A stretch of 9,735 nucleotides of DNA, taken from the NCBI GenBank assembly GCA_910578585.1, contig CAJTRG010000027.1:1-9735 (forward strand), read 5' to 3'. Shown here in pieces: positions 5,655 through 9,735 of the stretch. The translations under genes and the position numbers were made by a program. Origin of the DNA: an uncultured Mailhella sp. Lineage in GTDB: Bacteria; Desulfobacterota; Desulfovibrionia; Desulfovibrionales; Desulfovibrionaceae. The notes under the pieces were generated by a model that was given only the letters and a program-made list of their open reading frames with translations, was not told the origin of the DNA and did not search any database. The stretch's first letter is position 1. Each line of letters starts with the position of its first letter.

Positions 5655-8270
5655 ATGAATAAAATTTTTTATAATTTTGTGGGATTTTTGCTTTTTGTCT
5701 CACTGCTCTTTAATTTTTATTTACTTTATGAAATCCATGAAAACAGAGAATATTTTGAAGTGCAGGAAGGCCACTTCATTGCCATTGATGTGCTTAATGA
5801 AATATATCTCAACAGCCTGCAGCTTGACGAATTTTCCCAAATGTACATTCGCAGCCAAAATCCTGAACACCTCATACACTATCAGGATGTTTCTGCTCAG
5901 CTTTTTGGACAGGCTCCAAGAACCAAGAACAGCCTTTACCATATGAAAGCTGTTGCCCTTCTTGATATTATCAATGAAAAAATTCCTGACAGCAGCCACA
6001 AGGACAAGATTCTTCAAATGTATGAACAATTGCTCGTTCAGCATGAATTGCAGGGAAAGGCTTTTGAGACCATGAAAGAAGAGGCTACAAACAACTATAA
6101 AGCACTCAAAATTCTTTCTGCCCCTGTCTATTTGGACAGCGTAGACCACATCACAAAAGAATATAATGAAGCCATTGCCCATACAGAACATATTGAAATA
6201 GCAAGCTCTCCTATCAACTTCACCTTTATTCACGTTTTTCTGGGCTGTTTTGTGACTATAACCTTGGGCTGCGCAATCATTTTGATACATCATCTGATGA
6301 GCCTTTCCAGCAATAAAGTTAATGTGGAAAAGTATATATATTTGCTGGTTAATTCCATGCCTTTTGCAAGTTTGATTTTTAATGAAAAAGGTAAAGTTAT
6401 TGGCTGCAACAACAGACTCATTGAACTTCTGGATATACCAACTACGGATGAATTTATTAAAAACTTTACAAAATATTTTGCTAAAGAGCAAGCAAAACAG
6501 GTAGTTACATCATTTATTCACGAAAAAAATGAGCTTATTCGGAAAAACAGCGTTGCAAAATTTAAATGGATTTTTCTTGATGCAGCAGAAAATCCTATTC
6601 CCTGCGTGATCACTGCCATGCATTTTCATTTCCGCAATAAACATTATTTCATTTATTATGTTTTTAATTCACAAAAAGAAATGGAAATGAAAGCAAAAAT
6701 CAGAGAACAGGAAACACGCATACAAATTATGCTTGATGCTACCCCTGTTTGCTGCACCATTTGGGATGAAAATTATACACTTATTGACTGCAATCAGGAA
6801 TGTATACGCTTTTTTAATTTTGCAGGCAAACAGGAATTTATTGAAAATTTCAACAGACTTATCCCTGAATATCAGCCTGACGGAGAACTTTCTTTAACTG
6901 AGCATCAAAATAAACTCAAACAAGCTTTTGAAACGGGTCAGGAAACCTATGAATGGCATTATCAGAATTTAAATCAGGAACTTATCCCCTGCGAAATAAT
7001 CCTTAAACGTTTTAGATATAAAAACAGCAATATTATTGTTTGCTATTCCCGTGACCTGCGCGAAGAAAAATCAATGATCACAAGACTCAAGAATAAACAA
7101 AAAGCTCTTATTGATGCAAAACTGCAGTCCGAACGCGCAGCAAAGGCAAAAAGTGATTTTCTGGCTGTAATGAGCCATGAAATACGGACACCGCTTAACG
7201 TTATTATCAATGTATTTGGCTTCTTAACCGAAACAGACCTTGAAGATAAATACAGAGATTTTGTGGAAAAGGGTATTTCCTCCACCACGCTTTTGCTGCA
7301 TACAATCAATGATATTCTGGATTATTCCAAGATTGAAGCAGGACAGCTCAATATTGAACATATTCCGCTCTCTCTGGAAGAACTCTCCAAAAATATCTAT
7401 AACCTCTTCACCCTGCAAATGAATCAAAAAGGTATTGATTACCGTATTGATAAGGATCCTGCCATTGAGGACTCATGGCTTGGCGATGCTATCCGCATTA
7501 TGCAGATTTTGACCAACCTTATCAGCAATGCGTATAAATTTACTGAAAAAGGCTCAATCACTATCAGAATACGCAAGGTTTCTGACAATACAGTCTGTGA
7601 TACAAAAATTGCCCTCCTTTCCTTTGAAGTTATTGACACAGGCATTGGTATTACAGAAGAACAGCTGAAAAATATTTTCAATCCATTTATCCAGGCAGAC
7701 TCCTCAACCACCAGAAAATACGGCGGAACAGGACTGGGACTCAGTATTTCCAAAAATCTTGCAGAACTTATGCAGGGGCAATTAACCTGCACCAGCAAAC
7801 AGGGTAAAGGTTCTAATTTCAAGCTGGAAATTCCTCTTGAATACAATGAACAAACAGCACCGGATAAAGCAAAGCAGGCAAAACAGGTTGATGATAATAA
7901 ACTCAAAAATCTTTCAGTCCTTCTGGTTGAAGATAATGCCGTCAATACCATGATTGCCACAGAACTTTTGAAGCGCAAAGAAATCATTGTTGATACGGCT
8001 GTCAATGGCATTGAAGCCATTCAAAAAGCAAGTAAAAACAGCTATGATATCATATTAATGGATGTTCAAATGCCCGGAATGGACGGCGTGACAGCAACAA
8101 AGCATCTTCGTCAGGATCTGGAACTTGTCACCCCTATTATTGCCATGACCGCCAATGTTCTTGAAGAAGATAAAAAACTCTATATAGAAAGCGGTTTTAA
8201 TGGGCATGTTGGAAAGCCTATTACTCCATCAGAATTTTATCAGGTTCTGACGGAATTTTCACCGCTATAA
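5655..8270 (+). CDS. Membrane-bound PAS-PAS hybrid sensor histidine kinase
   Basis: The 871-residue protein has these parts in order: TM1 (about 5-27); an extracytoplasmic, mostly helical sensor region (28-185) without a recognised ligand fold; TM2 (about 189-215); PAS 1 (about 225-340); and PAS 2 (about 352-470, LDATPVCCTIWDENY). A coiled linker (470-500) leads to a HisKA dimerisation domain with phospho-acceptor H508 in MSHEIRTPL. The ATPase domain has its N-box at NLISNAYKFTE (N625), DTGIGI (661-666) and GGTGLGLS (690-697). The C-terminal receiver has the acidic pair E759-D760, phospho-acceptor D803 in LMDVQMPG, T832 and K854. All key residues are present, so it should be active. No HPt protein or DNA-binding response regulator is encoded nearby. 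The start has only a weak Shine-Dalgarno (CAGG), consistent with translation following the regulator gene 32 bases upstream. Confidence 0.92.
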   Translation: MNKIFYNFVGFLLFVSLLFNFYLLYEIHENREYFEVQEGHFIAIDVLNEIYLNSLQLDEFSQMYIRSQNPEHLIHYQDVSAQLFGQAPRTKNSLYHMKAVALLDIINEKIPDSSHKDKILQMYEQLLVQHELQGKAFETMKEEATNNYKALKILSAPVYLDSVDHITKEYNEAIAHTEHIEIASSPINFTFIHVFLGCFVTITLGCAIILIHHLMSLSSNKVNVEKYIYLLVNSMPFASLIFNEKGKVIGCNNRLIELLDIPTTDEFIKNFTKYFAKEQAKQVVTSFIHEKNELIRKNSVAKFKWIFLDAAENPIPCVITAMHFHFRNKHYFIYYVFNSQKEMEMKAKIREQETRIQIMLDATPVCCTIWDENYTLIDCNQECIRFFNFAGKQEFIENFNRLIPEYQPDGELSLTEHQNKLKQAFETGQETYEWHYQNLNQELIPCEIILKRFRYKNSNIIVCYSRDLREEKSMITRLKNKQKALIDAKLQSERAAKAKSDFLAVMSHEIRTPLNVIINVFGFLTETDLEDKYRDFVEKGISSTTLLLHTINDILDYSKIEAGQLNIEHIPLSLEELSKNIYNLFTLQMNQKGIDYRIDKDPAIEDSWLGDAIRIMQILTNLISNAYKFTEKGSITIRIRKVSDNTVCDTKIALLSFEVIDTGIGITEEQLKNIFNPFIQADSSTTRKYGGTGLGLSISKNLAELMQGQLTCTSKQGKGSNFKLEIPLEYNEQTAPDKAKQAKQVDDNKLKNLSVLLVEDNAVNTMIATELLKRKEIIVDTAVNGIEAIQKASKNSYDIILMDVQMPGMDGVTATKHLRQDLELVTPIIAMTANVLEEDKKLYIESGFNGHVGKPITPSEFYQVLTEFSPL

Positions 8271-8297
8271 ATTTTTTTAAAACCATATAAACAAGAG

Positions 8298-8322
8298 AAA
8301 GGCAGTCCATACTGCCTTTTTC
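8298..8322 (+). terminator. Terminator of the regulator-kinase operon
   Basis: AAAGGCAGT (8298-8306) pairs with ACTGCCTTT (8311-8319) around a CCAT loop, followed by a T-rich run (TTTCTTTATTTTT). It lies 28 bases after the kinase stop codon. Confidence 0.9.
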
Positions 8323-8350
8323 TTTATTTTTGATAATTTTTCAAAAATGC

Positions 8351-8379
8351 TTGCCCATACCTGTATAAAAGGCTATAGT
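8351..8379 (+). promoter_or_regulatory. Sigma-70-like promoter of the alcohol dehydrogenase gene
   Basis: TTGCCC (8351-8356) and TATAGT (8374-8379) are 17 bp apart, close to the consensus -35 and -10, with a predicted start near 8386 and a 25-nt leader to the ATG at 8411. Unlike the three operator-controlled promoters it has a good -35 box, so basal expression is expected. An imperfect TGTAT-N6-CTATA lies in the spacer but is not counted as an operator. Confidence 0.65.
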
Positions 8380-8410
8380 AAACAAAACTTAAACGTTTAT
8401 GGAGATTATT

Positions 8411-9601
8411 ATGGCTAGATTTACACTTCCCCGTGATATCTATTACGGAAAAAATGCTCTTGACGAACTCAAACACATCGAAGGCAAAAAAGCTGTTGTC
8501 GTTGTCGGCGGCGGCTCCATGAAAAGAGCTGGCTTTTTGGATAAAGTTGTCAACAACTTGAAAGAAGCCGGACTTGAAACACGGCTTATTGAAAACGTTG
8601 AACCAGACCCATCCATTACCACAGTTATGAACGGCGCAAAAACTATGCGCGAATTTCAGCCTGACTGGATTGTGGCTATCGGCGGCGGTTCTCCTATTGA
8701 CGCTGCAAAAGCCATGTGGATTTTCTATGAATATCCTGACATTAAATTTGAAGATGCCATCAAACCTTTCAGCCTGCCCACACTGCGTACCAAAGCACAC
8801 TTTATTGCTATTCCTTCAACCTCAGGAACCGCAACAGAAGTAACTGCTTTCTCAGTTATCACCGACTATGATAAAGGTATCAAATACCCTTTGGCTGACT
8901 TCAACCTCACCCCGGATATTGCTATCATTGACCCGGCCATTGCTGAAACCATGCCTCCAAAACTGACCGCCCATACCGGTATGGACGCTCTTACCCATGC
9001 TGTTGAAGCCTATGTTTCTACGGCTGCCAGTGTTTTCACCAATCCTCTTGCCATGAAAGCTATTGATATTATTTTTGATAACCTTGAAAATTCCTATAAA
9101 GGCGACATGGTTGCGAGAGAAAGAGTTCACTATGCACAATGCCTTGCCGGTATGGCATTCTCCAACGGCTTATTGGGTATTGTTCACTCCATGGCTCACA
9201 AGACAGGCGCAGTGTTCAAAAATGGACACGTTGTACACGGTGCAGCAAACGCCATGTACTTGCCTTACGTTATCCAATATAACGCAAAAGATCCTGCAAC
9301 AGCAAAACGGTATGCTAATATTGCGAATGTTTTGAACATTAAATATTCAAGCAATGAAGAAGCGGTGCAAAAACTTTGTGATGAAATCCAGGAATTAAGC
9401 ACAAATCTCAATATTCCATTGGCTCTCAAAGATTATGAAAACGGCATGGTTCCAGAAGATGAATTTTTAGCAAAACTTCCAGATATTGCAAAGAATTCCC
9501 TCTTAGACGCCTGCACATTCTCAAATCCACGCCAGCCAAATCAGGAAGAAATGGAAAAATTGCTTAAATGCATTTACTATGGAAAAAAAGTTGATTTCTA
9601 A
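8411..9601 (+). CDS. Iron-containing (group III) alcohol dehydrogenase
   Basis: The 396-residue protein, a normal length for the family, interconverts an alcohol or aldehyde using NAD(P)H and an active-site divalent metal. The metal ligands are all present with the spacing of E. coli FucO: D192 and H196 (MDALTHAVEA), H259 (GIVHSMAHK) and H273 (NGHVVHG). The dinucleotide motif is GGGSPIDAAK (91-100). Near the first strand it has GGGSMKR (33-39), the YqhD/BdhA-like pattern rather than the FucO aspartate, which favours NADPH. I chose ATG 8411 (MARFTL) because GGAG lies 6 bases upstream; an in-frame ATG at 8399 would overlap it. It is flanked by its own promoter and terminator. Related enzymes reduce butyraldehyde, 3-hydroxypropanal or sulfoacetaldehyde, and the sequence does not tell which applies here. 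Confidence 0.93.
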   Translation: MARFTLPRDIYYGKNALDELKHIEGKKAVVVVGGGSMKRAGFLDKVVNNLKEAGLETRLIENVEPDPSITTVMNGAKTMREFQPDWIVAIGGGSPIDAAKAMWIFYEYPDIKFEDAIKPFSLPTLRTKAHFIAIPSTSGTATEVTAFSVITDYDKGIKYPLADFNLTPDIAIIDPAIAETMPPKLTAHTGMDALTHAVEAYVSTAASVFTNPLAMKAIDIIFDNLENSYKGDMVARERVHYAQCLAGMAFSNGLLGIVHSMAHKTGAVFKNGHVVHGAANAMYLPYVIQYNAKDPATAKRYANIANVLNIKYSSNEEAVQKLCDEIQELSTNLNIPLALKDYENGMVPEDEFLAKLPDIAKNSLLDACTFSNPRQPNQEEMEKLLKCIYYGKKVDF

Positions 9602-9628
9602 TCACTCAATATCCATTGGTTAAAAAAT

Positions 9629-9662
9629 AAACTCTCCTTGAAAATATTTTCAGGGGGAGTTT
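9629..9662 (+). terminator. Terminator of the alcohol dehydrogenase gene
   Basis: AAACTCTCC pairs with GGGGAGTTT (one G-T pair), continued inward by TTGAAAAT against ATTTTCAG, which makes an almost unbroken hairpin ending in TTTT. It lies 28 bases after the stop codon. The remaining 70 bases to the window edge are A/T-rich with no gene that I can see. Confidence 0.85.
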
Positions 9663-9735
9663 TTATATTAATGAATAAAAATACTAGGGTGTGTTTCTAA
9701 ATTTTTCTTTTAATTGTTTTTAAGTTATGATATAA

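Noticed and set aside
8362..8377. TGTAT-N6-CTATA as a fourth operator upstream of the alcohol dehydrogenase
   Set aside because: Two half-site bases differ, it sits inside the -35/-10 spacer (centre about -16), and half of it is the -10 box itself. A good -35 makes an ordinary promoter the simpler explanation.
8411..9601. Calling the dehydrogenase sulfoacetaldehyde reductase (SarD)
   Set aside because: The family and a possible sulfidogen host fit, but no taurine or isethionate genes are nearby and family motifs do not fix the substrate.
9675..9735. Possible left end of another mobile element (TAGGGTGTGTTTCTAAATTTTT)
   Set aside because: Only a vague likeness to insertion-sequence ends; no matching repeat or transposase is visible before the window stops.

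Overview
The window looks like a piece of the genome of an AT-rich, Gram-negative-type anaerobe. It carries a hybrid sensor kinase with tandem PAS domains, an iron-type alcohol dehydrogenase, an arylsulfotransferase, a DASS/SLC13 anion permease, a CRP/FNR-family regulator and an NrdG-like protein. The protein style (PAS segments, CRP-type helix, sulfonate/sulfate-oriented genes) suggests a gut sulfidogen of the Desulfovibrionaceae kind. That is an impression from motifs, not a proven assignment; anaerobic Firmicutes carry similar genes.

Layout. Positions 1-193 hold the N-terminus of an IS630-like transposase, cut by the window edge. Positions 194-497 hold a very short ORF (235-312, minus) with a strong ribosome binding site and a full promoter/operator of its own, then a terminator (424-458). 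Positions 498-1325 (minus) encode a glutaredoxin-like domain fused to what looks like the C-terminal half of a radical-SAM activase without its cluster-binding cysteines. A 582-base gap (1326-1907) holds that gene's promoter, a 108-base stem-forming GC-richer element, three consecutive perfect palindromes and the terminator of the next operon. Positions 4788-1908 (minus) are a permease-arylsulfotransferase operon. Divergent from it, 4936-8270 (plus) encodes a CRP/FNR regulator and a hybrid histidine kinase, closed by a terminator. Positions 8411-9601 (plus) encode an iron-containing alcohol dehydrogenase with its own sigma-70-like promoter and terminator.

How they fit. The main result is a shared 16-bp inverted-repeat site, TGTAG-N6-CTACA, present once upstream of each of the three minus-strand units (392-413, 1406-1421, 4866-4881). 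In all three, exactly 21 bp separate the site from the predicted -10 element. This places the site centre at -41.5, the textbook position for a class II CRP/FNR activator, and none has a recognisable -35 box. The CRP/FNR protein encoded next to the third site keeps the arginine that contacts G in TGTGA but has valine in place of the CRP glutamate, which agrees with TGTAG rather than TGTGA. I infer a local regulon: the regulator (perhaps informed by the neighbouring kinase) switches on an anion importer, a cytoplasmic arylsulfotransferase-family enzyme, the unusual glutaredoxin/radical-SAM-like protein and a fourth unit now reduced to a 25-codon ORF beside an insertion sequence. The substrate is unknown; a sulfated or sulfonated organic anion is the most natural guess.
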